A stretch of 64,000 nucleotides of DNA. Source: Methyloterricola oryzae. GTDB taxonomy: Bacteria; Pseudomonadota; Gammaproteobacteria; Methylococcales; Methylococcaceae. A model generated the notes under the pieces. That model saw only the letters and a list, made by a program, of their open reading frames with translations. It did no database searches and had not been told where the DNA came from. Below are positions 8,937-18,711 of this stretch, piece by piece; position 1 is the first letter of the stretch; each line of letters opens with the position of its first letter. The position numbers were made by a program, and so were the translations under genes. The stretch spans positions 1 to 64,000 of the forward strand of contig NZ_JYNS01000012.1 of assembly GCF_000934725.1 (NCBI RefSeq), in the 5' to 3' direction.

Positions 8937-9932
8937 GTGCCGGTCATCTATTCCAACAGCTTTGTTCCCGCTTGGTGGCTGAGTAATCCCCACCTTCAAA
9001 CACTTTGGCCGGCCTTGCTACGGCAGGGGCCGAACATAGAGCGTAATCGCGAGCAACTGGATACGCCGGATGGTGACTTCGTAGATTTGGATTGGACGGA
9101 TGCAGAGACCGGACCTCTGGTCTTGCTGTTGCACGGGTTGAGTGGTTCGTCCCGCTCGTCGTATATCCTGGGTATGCAGTCTGCTCTCAGAAGCTGCGGC
9201 ATGGATAGCGTGGCTCTTAATTTCCGCGGGTGTGGCGGCGATCCAAACAGAACGGCGCGCTGTTACCATTCGGGCGACACGGATGATCTGAACTATCTAT
9301 ACTCTGTCCTAACTGCCAGGTTTCCGGGGCGCCCGATAGCGGCCGTTGGTTTCTCATTGGGTGGAAACGTTCTGCTGAAGTGGCTCGGAGAACAAGGGTC
9401 AGAAGTCAAGTTGTTTGGTGCGGCGGCCGTTTCTGTTCCTATGTTGCTGGATCGTTGTGCAGATCGATTGGACGCAGGGCTCTCAAAAATTTACCGAGAC
9501 CGCTTATTGAAGGAACTGAAAGATTACGTGCGGATCAAGAGAGAGCATCTGCGCGAATTTGGTCCCGTTGATGAGTTCCGTAAGCTTGCCAACCTGGGGG
9601 AGTTGGACCCCATACGTTCCTTTTGGGAATACGATGACCGCGTGGTGGCGACTCTTTATGGTTTCAATGGCGTGCACGACTATTACCGGCGTTGCAGTGC
9701 GCGACCGTACCTGAAGCAAGTGCGCTGCCCTGCCCTCATCGTCCATGCGCAAGATGACCCCTTCATGAGCCCGGATGTAATTCCGACAGCAGACGAACTT
9801 TCATGCACGGTGTTGCTGGAGGTCTGCCGTGCCGGCGGTCATGTGGGTTTTATTGCCGGAAGTCAGCTGTGCCAGCCCTGCTATTGGCTCGAGCAAAGGA
9901 TTCCGCAGTTTCTATCGCAGCAGCTCGAATGA
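8937..9932 (+). CDS. YheT-family alpha/beta hydrolase
   Basis: A 331-residue protein of the YheT/EMB8 hydrolase family. The family start is seen as WWLSNPHLQTLWPALLR, the oxyanion region as LLLHGLSGSS, the nucleophile elbow as GFSLGGN, a late Asp in VHAQDDPFM and a His in GGHVGF, giving a complete Ser-Asp-His set. Physiological substrates of this family are poorly defined; esterase activity is expected in the cytoplasm. The start is GTG at 8937 with AGGG just upstream. It overlaps no neighbour and precedes the DnaJ-like gene by 167 bases. Confidence 0.88.
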   Translation: MPVIYSNSFVPAWWLSNPHLQTLWPALLRQGPNIERNREQLDTPDGDFVDLDWTDAETGPLVLLLHGLSGSSRSSYILGMQSALRSCGMDSVALNFRGCGGDPNRTARCYHSGDTDDLNYLYSVLTARFPGRPIAAVGFSLGGNVLLKWLGEQGSEVKLFGAAAVSVPMLLDRCADRLDAGLSKIYRDRLLKELKDYVRIKREHLREFGPVDEFRKLANLGELDPIRSFWEYDDRVVATLYGFNGVHDYYRRCSARPYLKQVRCPALIVHAQDDPFMSPDVIPTADELSCTVLLEVCRAGGHVGFIAGSQLCQPCYWLEQRIPQFLSQQLE

Positions 9933-10099
9933 ACGGGCAGCCCCACGCTGCGGGCATGCCCATTTGGCTTCGATGCCTCTTTGAGCACTCGTCAAATACT
10001 CGACTTAAGGATCGGTTGACGCTACAGTCAGGTTTGCCTATGCAATTAGGCGATCCTTTGATTCGCTGGCCCGTTGTTATAACGCGCCCCGTTTGACCG

Positions 10100-11287
10100 A
10101 TGTCCAAGATCCGCACCCACTACGATAATCTCAAGGTATCGCGCAATGCGCCCGCGGAAGTAATCCGTGCCGCTTACAAAGTGCTTACCCAGAAGTATCA
10201 TCCGGATAAGAATCCGGGTGACGCCGGTGCGGCCAGGATCATGCACATTATCAACACGTCCTATGAGGTGTTGTCGGACCCGCAGAGGCGAGCGGCACAT
10301 GATGTCTGGATCGCCGACATAGAAAGAGAAGCCGAAGAGAAAAAGGAACGCCGCTGGCGACGCAACCATCCGTCTCACGGTTCTGAAGGTGCGGCAGAAT
10401 TAGAGCACAAACTGGCGATAGAACAGAAAGAGCGCAAACGCCTGGAACGACTCCTCGCTCTTGAACGCCAGCGTTCTATTGATTACTACTCATCCCACCC
10501 TATTCCCGAGGCAGCCGCTTCACGAGCATCGAGACGATGGCTGAAAGTGGCAAGCCTGACCCTGCCGTTTATTCTCATAGCGGCATTGCTGGCGCTTGCC
10601 TATAAAGCGGGGAAAGTGGACGCGGGATTTCGAAAGATCTCCCGGGGTATACCGCGGCTGGCCGCTTCGTTCTCATGCCCAAACCTTCCAGATCGATCTG
10701 ACGTTGCGCCTATACTGTCAAAGGCTAACAGCTATGTGCGGCCCAAGACAGGCCCTAATGGCCTGCCTTGGCCCCGACAAGCCGAATACCTGGCCGGTTC
10801 CAAGGTATTACGCGATGCTGGCACATCCGTCGCAAACATCGACAACACCCGCAATGGCTCTGACGTGTTAGTCAAACTGGTGCAGATCAAGGATTTACGC
10901 GGTAGCGTGCAGTTACCATCGGAATCAGCGGCGCTACCCGCATGGCAGGCACCCCAGGACGTTCGCGTGCTGTTCATTCCAGCCTACGGAAGCTTTGCCC
11001 TCAAAAAGATTGAACCTGGATCATACGAGATACACTATCAAGACTTGGAGCAAGGGGTTGAATGGAAGAGCGATGTCATCAGCATTCGCGAAGAACCACC
11101 CGCAGTGTCTACATCCGAGCACCGAGCCACCCAACTCAACATGTTGCTGTACCGCGGACCCAGTGATGCCTGCAAAGCCGAGCAGATATTGAAATCATCG
11201 CGCGCTGGCACATCCACCGCGTTACGCGATGGTGGCGCGGGGCCGCTTTCCTACCTATTCAACAAAGTCGCACCCAAGCAGCCTTGA
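10100..11287 (+). CDS. Membrane-anchored DnaJ-domain protein
   Basis: The first 70 residues are a J domain with the HPD motif in YHPDKNPGDAG, which should stimulate a DnaK-type ATPase. A charged coiled-coil-like region (about 90-125) is followed by one membrane helix (LPFILIAALLALAYKAG, about 153-170) and a C-terminal part of about 220 residues that I do not recognise. The absence of the Gly/Phe and zinc domains of DnaJ makes it a type III co-chaperone. The J domain would be cytoplasmic and the novel part probably periplasmic. It precedes the flippase gene by 27 bases, so the two are probably cotranscribed, suggesting a role at the envelope. Confidence 0.82.
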   Translation: MSKIRTHYDNLKVSRNAPAEVIRAAYKVLTQKYHPDKNPGDAGAARIMHIINTSYEVLSDPQRRAAHDVWIADIEREAEEKKERRWRRNHPSHGSEGAAELEHKLAIEQKERKRLERLLALERQRSIDYYSSHPIPEAAASRASRRWLKVASLTLPFILIAALLALAYKAGKVDAGFRKISRGIPRLAASFSCPNLPDRSDVAPILSKANSYVRPKTGPNGLPWPRQAEYLAGSKVLRDAGTSVANIDNTRNGSDVLVKLVQIKDLRGSVQLPSESAALPAWQAPQDVRVLFIPAYGSFALKKIEPGSYEIHYQDLEQGVEWKSDVISIREEPPAVSTSEHRATQLNMLLYRGPSDACKAEQILKSSRAGTSTALRDGGAGPLSYLFNKVAPKQP

Positions 11288-11314
11288 ACGAACAAAGATC
11301 AAGCTGACAGCATC

Positions 11315-12838
11315 ATGGCAGATCACGCAAATAACTTAGGGAAAAGTACGGCTGTTCTGCTGACAAAAGGAGCTGCCTGGTTCATCGGTTTGCGCTGGGG
11401 AGTTCGTGGAATCGGGCTGGTGTCCACTCTGATCTTGGCGCGCCTGCTCGTGCCCGGTGATTTTGGCCTAGTCTCGGTTGCTACATCCTATATTGCAATT
11501 CTGGATGGGCTCTCCGAACTCGGCCTGAATTTCGCGTTGATTCGAGAGGACGATGCCGGGCGAGCTGAATACGACACAGCCTTCACGTTGAACGTAATTC
11601 GTGGCATTGGCGTGGCATCTCTGGTACTCATCAGCAGCTTGATTGTGCCGGGATTGGTTGGCGATGAACGCCTGGAGACCGTGATCCGTCTGCTTGCCTT
11701 GCAACCGCTGCTGCTCGGCTTTGCCAATCCTAAATTCGTGGAATTCGAAAGAAATATCGATTTTTCTCGGGAAGCACGCCTTCAAATCGGCACGAAGATT
11801 CTCGGTGCCGCTGCAACCATCAGCGCGGCCATTGCGTTCCGCAGTTACTGGGCCTTGGTGGCAGGCCTTCTCGTGCTGGCCGCTTCCAAGCTGTTTTGGT
11901 CCTATGCGTTGGCGCCTTATCGTCCAAGTTTGAGACTTACATCATTTCGGCGCTTGATGTCTTTCTCCGGCTGGCTGGCAGGGGCTCAGATGTTGACAAC
12001 GATTTCCACGCGCTTCGATAACATTTTGGTCGGTATGTTGGTGGATATTAATGCGGCGGGGCTCTACAACGTGGCGACGGAAATCTCCCGATTGCCCTAT
12101 GCCGAAATCATTCATCCGCTGAGCCGGGTCCTTTTCCCCGGGTTCAATCGCTTCACGCACGATCCGGCGCGGCTCAGGAGCAAGGTAATGGAAGCGTTCC
12201 AGATAGTCGCCACGGTAGGAATCGCCGTGGGCGCTGGTTTCGCCTTGGTAGCGGACGAGTTCATCCGGTTGGTATTGGGTGAGACCTGGGAAAGAATAAT
12301 TCCAATGGTGCAGTTGCTTTCGCCATTTTTGTCGCTGGAGGCCCTGATTGCCGTCGCCGTTCCATTTTGTATGGCGGTCAGGTATACGCGCGGCCTATTC
12401 CAGCGCGCCCTGATCATGGCCCTGTTCAGGCCACCACTGTTTATCAGCGGCGTGTTGGCCATGGGCTATCTAGGTGGAGTAATCAGTGCAGTGATCGCCG
12501 CCGTGATCTTCACGGCTCTTTCGATCTTCATGATTGCCGGCATGCTCCAAATTACCCCTCTCGGCCTCTGCAGGACCATCGTCCGCCCTGCCCTAGCAGC
12601 CTTAGCCACAGCCTTGGTGGTATTCGCCATCCATCGCGTGCTTCCGGCGCAATCGGGACAATGGGTGTTATTGCAGGTCCTGTTAATAAAAGTGTTTGCG
12701 GGATCCACGGTCTTCTGCGCGGCTGTTTCGGCAATGTGGCATCTGGAGGGAAAGCCGCCAGGCATCGAGGCTCGAATCTACGTTCTGTGTAGGATCCTCT
12801 GGCGCAAACGAAAAATCATGGCACGGATGCGAGCTTAG
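11315..12838 (+). CDS. Wzx-type polysaccharide flippase
   Basis: A 507-residue polytopic membrane protein with about a dozen hydrophobic helices. It opens with KGAAWFIGLRWGVRGIGLVS and continues ILARLLVPGDFGLV, typical of the MOP/PST flippases that move lipid-linked oligosaccharide repeat units across the inner membrane. It converges with the glycosyltransferase operon (stops 24 bases apart), and its neighbours make an exopolysaccharide substrate likely. The exact repeat unit cannot be inferred. Confidence 0.88.
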   Translation: MADHANNLGKSTAVLLTKGAAWFIGLRWGVRGIGLVSTLILARLLVPGDFGLVSVATSYIAILDGLSELGLNFALIREDDAGRAEYDTAFTLNVIRGIGVASLVLISSLIVPGLVGDERLETVIRLLALQPLLLGFANPKFVEFERNIDFSREARLQIGTKILGAAATISAAIAFRSYWALVAGLLVLAASKLFWSYALAPYRPSLRLTSFRRLMSFSGWLAGAQMLTTISTRFDNILVGMLVDINAAGLYNVATEISRLPYAEIIHPLSRVLFPGFNRFTHDPARLRSKVMEAFQIVATVGIAVGAGFALVADEFIRLVLGETWERIIPMVQLLSPFLSLEALIAVAVPFCMAVRYTRGLFQRALIMALFRPPLFISGVLAMGYLGGVISAVIAAVIFTALSIFMIAGMLQITPLGLCRTIVRPALAALATALVVFAIHRVLPAQSGQWVLLQVLLIKVFAGSTVFCAAVSAMWHLEGKPPGIEARIYVLCRILWRKRKIMARMRA

Positions 12839-12861
12839 ACTCTAAGCAAAAGGTAGACGGA

Positions 12862-13929
12862 TCAGGCGAAGGATTGGAAAAGGGAGATCCAAAGGCACCT
12901 TATTTTCTGCCAGGTCAACTGGGAGGTGAGTGCTAAACCCTCCGAGATCAGGCGCCTGCGCAGGTCGTCGTCCTCCAGAACGCGAATCACCGCCCTTGCC
13001 ATGGCTTCCGGATCCGACCGAGAGACCATCAACCCATTCATTTCGTGCTGAATCAGGTGTGGGATGCCCCCTGCATCGGTCGTCACAATGGGAACGCCGC
13101 TGGCCATGGCCTCCAACAATGAATTTGGCATGTTGTCCTCACGACTTGAGTTCAACACGACGCAGGCAGCTCGCAGCAATTCTGCCATAGCGTGGCGCTC
13201 CAGAGTGCCATGAAACCTTACGGAGGCAGCGACCGACAAACTCTGCGCCAATTCCGTCAACTTCTGCCGCTCAGGGCCGTCGCCGGCAATATGCAACTCG
13301 GCCTTGGGAAATTGCTTTCTGACCTCGGCAAAGGCCCGAATCGCCGTTCCGATGTCGTAGATCGGTTCGAGGTGACGGGCAACCAGTATGCGAGGCGCGG
13401 CCGTTGATCCTTTCGCCTGCGGCGAGGGGTGGAAAACATCCGTGTTCACACAATTGGGGATGATCTCCGCCACAAGGCCGAATCGGGCGAAGACGTCCTG
13501 CAGGTACCGCGATGGGACAATGACCCGGGAAGCGCGTCGAAGACTGGGCGCTACCCAACGAAACTGCCGTTGCAGGAACGCGGCAGCCTCGCCTCCTCGA
13601 TAGTTTACGATGACAGGCACCCCACGCCAGGATCCAATCCAGATGGCAGGTGCCGCAAACAGATGCCACGACCAGCCCGAGTTGGCCATCACCTGAAAGA
13701 CGTGGGCTGAGCCGGCCGCTTGCCACAGACGCGCAAGGTAGGGTACCAGCCGGCACAGAGCACGCAGGCCACGAATTCTGGCCACCCACTTTGGGCTGTA
13801 AGGTAGGTTCACTGCCAGCAAGGTAACCGAAATACCTTCCCGGGCGAAATAATCAGCCAATTGGCGCGTTTGCATGGCCATACCGCCATTGGGCGGCGGA
13901 ATCGGCCCAATCAATGCGAGTCTCAGCAC
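12862..13929 (-). CDS. Family 4 glycosyltransferase
   Basis: A 355-residue GT-B enzyme. The N-terminal glycine-rich loop is seen in LIGPIPPPNGGMAMQTRQL, the donor-binding domain starts near RILVARHLEPIYDIGTAI, and the E-x7-E retaining motif is in SREDNMPNSLLEAMASG. It likely transfers a sugar from a nucleotide donor to a growing lipid-linked exopolysaccharide unit in the cytoplasm. It is the last gene of the XrtA operon, 9 bases after the previous one. Donor and acceptor sugars are unknown. Confidence 0.9.
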   Translation of the reverse strand: MLRLALIGPIPPPNGGMAMQTRQLADYFAREGISVTLLAVNLPYSPKWVARIRGLRALCRLVPYLARLWQAAGSAHVFQVMANSGWSWHLFAAPAIWIGSWRGVPVIVNYRGGEAAAFLQRQFRWVAPSLRRASRVIVPSRYLQDVFARFGLVAEIIPNCVNTDVFHPSPQAKGSTAAPRILVARHLEPIYDIGTAIRAFAEVRKQFPKAELHIAGDGPERQKLTELAQSLSVAASVRFHGTLERHAMAELLRAACVVLNSSREDNMPNSLLEAMASGVPIVTTDAGGIPHLIQHEMNGLMVSRSDPEAMARAVIRVLEDDDLRRRLISEGLALTSQLTWQKIRCLWISLFQSFA

Positions 13930-13938
13930 GCTGTTCTA

Positions 13939-15156
13939 TCAATCCTTCTGGAGTTGACGAATGGCCTTTTCATAAACGCTGGCATAACGGCCGACGCTTT
14001 TGGCCCAGTTCCTCTCTTCTTCCACCAGCCTCCGCCCTTCCCGGATGACAGCGGGCCAGGAACTTCGGTCATTCAGCAGCGAGATGACTTTGGCAGCCAG
14101 TCCCTCGCAATCGCCCGCCGGAAACAACCAGCCATTGACACCGTCATGAATGATCTCCCGATGTCCCCCCACATCAGAGGCCAATACCGGCCGGCCCTGA
14201 GCCATGGCCTCGAGGGGCTTCAATGGCGTCACCAATTCTGTGAGACGAATGGAAAAGCGCGGATAGACCAGAAGATCGACCTGCTCATAGTATTTCTGGA
14301 CCTGCTCGTGGGACATCCGCCCGGTAAAGATGACCCTCGAATCAAGCCGCAAGTGTTCCACCAAGCTTCTGAGTTCACCCTCCTGGCTGCCTCCACCGAC
14401 CAAGAGCAGCCGGGTGTCAGGCTGTACCTGAGCAATCAGAGGCAAGGCCCGCACCAGCAGCGAGAGCCCTTCATAGGCATAGAAAGACCCAATGAAGCCG
14501 AGCACAGTGGCATCAGTGAGGCCCAGTTCATCGCGAAGCTGCGAGTCCCGGTCCTGGGTTGGTCTGAAACGCTGGATGTCGACTGCGTTAGGGATGACGT
14601 CGACCTTTTCCGGTGCGATTCCACGCTGAATAATATCGCGGCGCAATCCCTCGCATATGGTCGTGATCGCTTGTGCGCGCCTGAATACATAGGTTTCCAG
14701 CGCATGAGTCGCGCGATAGCGAAGGCCGCCTTCGCTGCTGGTGCCGTGATCCACAGCAGCATCTTCCCAAAACGCCCGACATTCATAGACCACAGGCAGC
14801 CGGTGCCACTGGGATACGCGAAGAGCGGCTAGTCCGTTCAAGGCCGGTGAATGCGCGTGCACTACATCCGGCTTGACCTCCTCGACCACTTCGTCCAACC
14901 GGCGCGCCAAGCCGTTCACCACGGAAATCGGGTTAAGTAACGGTAACCGCGACAACCAGGAGAGCGAGCGTGGGGTCCTGTAAAATCGGAAACCGTCGAC
15001 CTCCTCCTCTCGCGTTGGTGGCCCCGGATGCTTGGATGACGTGAGTTGCACCGTACTCCATCCCAGAGCCCTTTGCTGCTCGAGTATGGCCCTGGTGCGA
15101 AAGCTGTAACCACTGTGTTGCGGAATGGAGTGATCGAGCACGTGTAGTATGCGCAT
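13939..15156 (-). CDS. Exosortase A-system glycosyltransferase (TIGR04063-like)
   Basis: The N-terminus MRILHVLDHSIPQHSGYSFR and the following QRALGWSTVQLTSSKHPGP are characteristic of the glycosyltransferase that accompanies XrtA loci. The C-terminal GT4 donor domain shows VLGFIGSFYAYEGLSLLV and ends with KPLEAMAQGRPVLASDVGG. Length (405) fits the family. It should add a sugar during exopolysaccharide unit assembly. About 400 bases without a gene separate it from the upstream operon part, so it may have its own promoter. Confidence 0.9.
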   Translation of the reverse strand: MRILHVLDHSIPQHSGYSFRTRAILEQQRALGWSTVQLTSSKHPGPPTREEEVDGFRFYRTPRSLSWLSRLPLLNPISVVNGLARRLDEVVEEVKPDVVHAHSPALNGLAALRVSQWHRLPVVYECRAFWEDAAVDHGTSSEGGLRYRATHALETYVFRRAQAITTICEGLRRDIIQRGIAPEKVDVIPNAVDIQRFRPTQDRDSQLRDELGLTDATVLGFIGSFYAYEGLSLLVRALPLIAQVQPDTRLLLVGGGSQEGELRSLVEHLRLDSRVIFTGRMSHEQVQKYYEQVDLLVYPRFSIRLTELVTPLKPLEAMAQGRPVLASDVGGHREIIHDGVNGWLFPAGDCEGLAAKVISLLNDRSSWPAVIREGRRLVEEERNWAKSVGRYASVYEKAIRQLQKD

Positions 15157-15554
15157 AGGTCGTGGTGCTCAGGCCTGTGTTCGCGAGATGGATTCAATCA
15201 CTGGGCGACTGGATGTCCCCTCGGCAAAGCAAGGAGGATACGCAAGTGGAGTATAGATGCTGCTGATGTATGGGCACCTGCGGTCGATGCGGGACCGCCG
15301 TTGGCAGGCCGTGTGCGGCGCAGTGATCCCATCCACGTGAGATGGACGAGCATCATGTCGTTCTGCCTCGGAGACGCGCAGCAGAGCGTTCTGAATATAC
15401 TGGCGATGCCTCAAGCGGCCGATTCCGGCATTTGCGCACATTGAATGACGTTATTTTTATTCTTCTTTCTACAAGCGTGCATTCAGGATTCCATCCCGTC
15501 TTGATTGGGTTAGCGTCCTGGCTAGACGTACCCCAAAACACCCGGCGCCCCGCG
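15157..15554. other. 400-base gap inside the XrtA operon
   Basis: No frame here is credible on either strand, and I see no terminator. The stretch 15440-15490 is AT-rich and could carry a promoter for the gene starting at 15156. In XrtA loci known to me, the exosortase gene is often close to these two glycosyltransferases; no trace of its hydrophobic helices is seen here. Confidence 0.5.
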
Positions 15555-16757
15555 CTAGCAGGGCTCTCCGCGCAAATAGAACTCCAGTTTAGCCAAATGT
15601 GTCTCCCAGTCATAATTTTTCATGGCGAAATCACGGTTCACCGAAAAAAACCGCGGCTCGCCCCTCTGGGATAGAACCGCATCGATAGCCGATACCCAAT
15701 CGGAAACCGTCTGCGCAACAGTCACTGCAGTCCCCTCAACGCTCTCGATGCCTTCCATTGCCTGAGGCGAGGCAAGCAGTGCGCGTCCCATGGCCATGGC
15801 TTCCAGTACCTTGTTTTGAATGCCCCGCGCCAGTCGCAGCGGGACGCATGCCAGGTTCGCGTGAGCAAGGTAAGGTCGAACATCATCGACCCGGCCGGTC
15901 ACGCAAACGCCCGGCCTCTCGCGCAGCGCGAGCACCGATTTGTGCGGACGGCTGCCGACGATGTAGAACAGCGCTTCGGGCCAGGTTCGCAGTACCTTGG
16001 GGAACACCTCCCGCACAAACCAGACGACGCCGTCGACATTGGGCCAGTAGTCCATGGCGCCGGTGAACACCAGTATCGGCCGTTCTGAGGGATACGGGCT
16101 CGGATACGTCGCGTTGGCCTGGAAATACGCGGCATCCACGCCGTTCTCCAGAACCTTCACCCGTTCAGCCGCTTCCGGCACCAGTCTGGTAAAAAGCCGC
16201 GCTTCGGCTTTGGATACAAACAGTGAGACATCGAAGCGCTGGGCCAGCTTGCGCTCATAGGCCAGCAGCTGCTCGCCCTCCCTGCGGTAAAGCCAGCTGA
16301 AAGGCCACGGATGCGACTCAGCATATTGGGTCCATTTTTGGGAATCGACATCCACAAAGTCGAGCACGCAAACCGGAATATCCAGGTCCTGGGCATATTG
16401 CGCCATGGCAGAGGAGAAAACCAGTGCTGCATCCGGGCTGTTGTGATTCACGACGCTCCGGAGCCAGGCTGCCATGCGCGGATCACGGTAATAGGGTACT
16501 GTCAGCGGTTCGCCGCTCAATAGGCCTCCCAGGCTTCGCAGCTTGGCCTGCCAAGGGCGCAGGGGCAGAAAACAGGAATCCGCGCAATAAGCGCGTAGAC
16601 TTTCGACATGGCGCCAGTCGTCTTGGGAATCGACGAACGCGCCGAGATGGACACGGAACCGGGTAGCAAGGTACCGAAGTTCGTGGAACGAACGAATCTT
16701 ATCGCCTTTGTCCGGCGGAAACGGGATCCGATGCGCCAGAAACAGCAGGTCTCGCAC
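15555..16757 (-). CDS. XrtA-system sugar transferase (TIGR03087 family)
   Basis: The sequence RDLLFLAHRIPFPPDKGDKI at the start is the signature of this XrtA-associated GT4 family, and the donor domain includes VLENGVDAAYF, ILVFTGAMDYWPNVDGVVWF and VLEAMAMGRALLASPQAMEG. I place the start at GTG 16757 because AGGAAGG lies eight bases upstream and family members begin at this point; the frame also has an ATG at 16790 without a good ribosome site. It follows the FemAB gene closely and belongs to the same transcript. Confidence 0.88.
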   Translation of the reverse strand: MRDLLFLAHRIPFPPDKGDKIRSFHELRYLATRFRVHLGAFVDSQDDWRHVESLRAYCADSCFLPLRPWQAKLRSLGGLLSGEPLTVPYYRDPRMAAWLRSVVNHNSPDAALVFSSAMAQYAQDLDIPVCVLDFVDVDSQKWTQYAESHPWPFSWLYRREGEQLLAYERKLAQRFDVSLFVSKAEARLFTRLVPEAAERVKVLENGVDAAYFQANATYPSPYPSERPILVFTGAMDYWPNVDGVVWFVREVFPKVLRTWPEALFYIVGSRPHKSVLALRERPGVCVTGRVDDVRPYLAHANLACVPLRLARGIQNKVLEAMAMGRALLASPQAMEGIESVEGTAVTVAQTVSDWVSAIDAVLSQRGEPRFFSVNRDFAMKNYDWETHLAKLEFYLRGEPC

Positions 16758-16805
16758 TGTGATCGCCTTCCTAGACGGTCTTCCTACCATTACGCTGGCT
16801 CAGGC

Positions 16806-17828
16806 TCAACCCAGATTCCTCGCCAGAAACGGTCCGATGGCCATACTCAACGGGAGCGGCAGGTGTTTCCAGGCCGCAATGAACAGGCGGTATTTCGGAT
16901 TGAGAGGATTGATATCCGGGATATGTGTAGCCTTGACCAGTTCAAATTCATAGGCGAGCGGCTCCGGCTGGATGCCCCAGTGGCACTTGTACTGATAGGA
17001 GCCGGTTCCTCGCTTACTGCGCCCGAAGTCGAAAATCCGGATGCCCCGTTCACAGCAGCGCCGCATCAACTCCCAATAGAGGAAGTCATTGGCGTGGCAC
17101 AGCCGCGCGGCGCGCGTTCCCCCGCCGTAATAGGGAAGCACCTGGTCGCGAAAATAAAAGCTCATAACGCTGCTGAGAACGTGGCCGCGCCGCTCGACCG
17201 TCAACACCTCGCAATCCGGCCCAAATTCGCTTTTCAACGCGTAAAACAGTTCCCTGGGAAAGACAGGGGTCCCCAGGTTACGGACGCTCTCCGCATAAAC
17301 TCTGTACAAGCGATCCGGCTCATCATCGATTATCCCAACCAGGCCGGCCTCCCCGCTTCGGCGGATCATGGCCCGCTGCTTTCGCGGAATGGCGCGAAAA
17401 TTGGCTTCCACATCGTCGCTGAGTGGCTTGCGGAAAGTGACGTAGAGATCCTTGCTGGGGCGCAATTTCTGCCCCGGCTTCTGATTGCGCAGTTCCAGGT
17501 AATCGACTCCCAGGCTATGCGCCAAACGGCAAGCAGCGTCATCCAGGGCCGCGCTGACCGCGGCATTGTCGGCAATGATGCCGCCGTAGACGCAGAAAGG
17601 ACTAGAAATCAGTGAATTGCCGAACAGCCGGCTCCTGATGTGGCCGAGCGGCAGGATACCTGCGATTCGACCGTCAATTTCAGCGTAGAGATAATGACTG
17701 CGATGCCCCAGGGTCTCTTCCAGTATGCGCCGCCAGCCGCTGCGATGGAAAAAGGTGGCTTCAGGATGCGCCGCCACATAAGCGTCCCAGCCTGCGGCCT
17801 CCGATGCACCCAGAACCCGAATCTGCAT
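16806..17828 (-). CDS. FemAB-like XrtA/PEP-CTERM-associated protein (TIGR03019)
   Basis: A 340-residue GNAT-fold protein of the FemAB type. It starts with an N-terminal half containing HPEATFFHRSGWRRILEET and RIAGILPLGHIRSRLFGNS. A second GNAT half contains VMSFYFRDQVLPYYGGG and FDFGRSKRGTGSYQYKCHWG. Members occur with XrtA exopolysaccharide genes; they are thought to transfer an aminoacyl or acyl group, but the reaction is not established. Position inside the operon supports the assignment. Confidence 0.9.
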   Translation of the reverse strand: MQIRVLGASEAAGWDAYVAAHPEATFFHRSGWRRILEETLGHRSHYLYAEIDGRIAGILPLGHIRSRLFGNSLISSPFCVYGGIIADNAAVSAALDDAACRLAHSLGVDYLELRNQKPGQKLRPSKDLYVTFRKPLSDDVEANFRAIPRKQRAMIRRSGEAGLVGIIDDEPDRLYRVYAESVRNLGTPVFPRELFYALKSEFGPDCEVLTVERRGHVLSSVMSFYFRDQVLPYYGGGTRAARLCHANDFLYWELMRRCCERGIRIFDFGRSKRGTGSYQYKCHWGIQPEPLAYEFELVKATHIPDINPLNPKYRLFIAAWKHLPLPLSMAIGPFLARNLG

Positions 17829-17847
17829 GCGTAAATGAATGCGGCGG

Positions 17848-18708
17848 TCAGGGCGCCAGGTGTGACGCGAACACGTTCGCCACAGTGTTCCATCGAAAGT
17901 CCCGCAGTAAGCATTCCAGGCGCGACTGCATGCGGGTCAGATTCAGGTAGTGGCGGAAGCGGGTCTTGAACGAAATGCCGCGTTGCCGCGGCTGGTGCGG
18001 GTCGATTTCCCACGGATGAAAGTAGAAGATGCCAGGTTGCCCGTCCTTCTGATTGACGTGGCGCATGCCCCAGCGCCACAGGACATAGGGCAGCAGACGG
18101 AAGTATCCGCCACCGCCGCAAGGCAGGTTTCGTCCCGCGATGTGCACGGTCGTAACGGGAATCTCAAGTAAGGCCGGCGCGTTCTTGGGTCGGAAGGCAA
18201 AACGCGGCGCATCCGGCATGCCGTAAAGGTCGTGACGTACCGGATAGATGCTCGAACTGTAGGCGAAGCCGCTGTCCTGCAACACCTTGAGCGCCCAGAG
18301 ATTGCCGGCACCAATGGAGTAACTGGCGGCACGGTAACCCAGAACTTCCATTCCGCCGATGTCTTCCAGCAGCGCCTTGCAACGCCGCACATCGTCACGG
18401 AACTCGGCTGGATTCTGCTCGGTGACACGAACATGCGCCATTCCGTGGCAAGCCAGTTCGTGCCCCCCGGCGACGATGGCGCGCACCAATTGGGGGAATT
18501 GCTGCGCCACCCAGCCCAGGGTGAAAAAGGTGGCCTTCACCCCATGGTCTGCAAACAGGTCCAAGATCTTGTGGGTGTTGTCTTCCACCCGCGCGGGAAG
18601 TCGGCTCCAGTCTTCCCTGCTGATATGCCGTTCAAACGCGGATACCTGGAAATAGTCCTCCACATCGACGGTCAGCGCGTTCACCATCTGGGCAGCGCTG
18701 CTCGTCAC
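17848..18708 (-). CDS. XrtA-system polysaccharide deacetylase (NodB plus DUF3473)
   Basis: NodB homology begins with NALTVDVEDYFQVSAFE (catalytic and metal Asp) and continues with the metal His pair in GHELACHGMAHV, then GYRAASYSI. The C-terminal DUF3473-like part contains GGGGYFRLLPY and GIFYFHPWEID. It should remove acetyl groups from amino sugars of the exopolysaccharide, probably in the periplasm or at the inner membrane. The stop is 19 bases before the FemAB start. Residue set appears complete for activity. Confidence 0.92.
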   Translation of the reverse strand: MTSSAAQMVNALTVDVEDYFQVSAFERHISREDWSRLPARVEDNTHKILDLFADHGVKATFFTLGWVAQQFPQLVRAIVAGGHELACHGMAHVRVTEQNPAEFRDDVRRCKALLEDIGGMEVLGYRAASYSIGAGNLWALKVLQDSGFAYSSSIYPVRHDLYGMPDAPRFAFRPKNAPALLEIPVTTVHIAGRNLPCGGGGYFRLLPYVLWRWGMRHVNQKDGQPGIFYFHPWEIDPHQPRQRGISFKTRFRHYLNLTRMQSRLECLLRDFRWNTVANVFASHLAP

Positions 18709-18711
18709 GGC

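Noticed and set aside
13861-14832. 323-codon + strand frame across two glycosyltransferases
   Set aside because: It is antisense to two well-supported genes and has no conserved features.
15353-15613. Exosortase remnant in the operon gap
   Set aside because: The - strand frame here lacks hydrophobic helices and any exosortase Cys/Arg/His motif.
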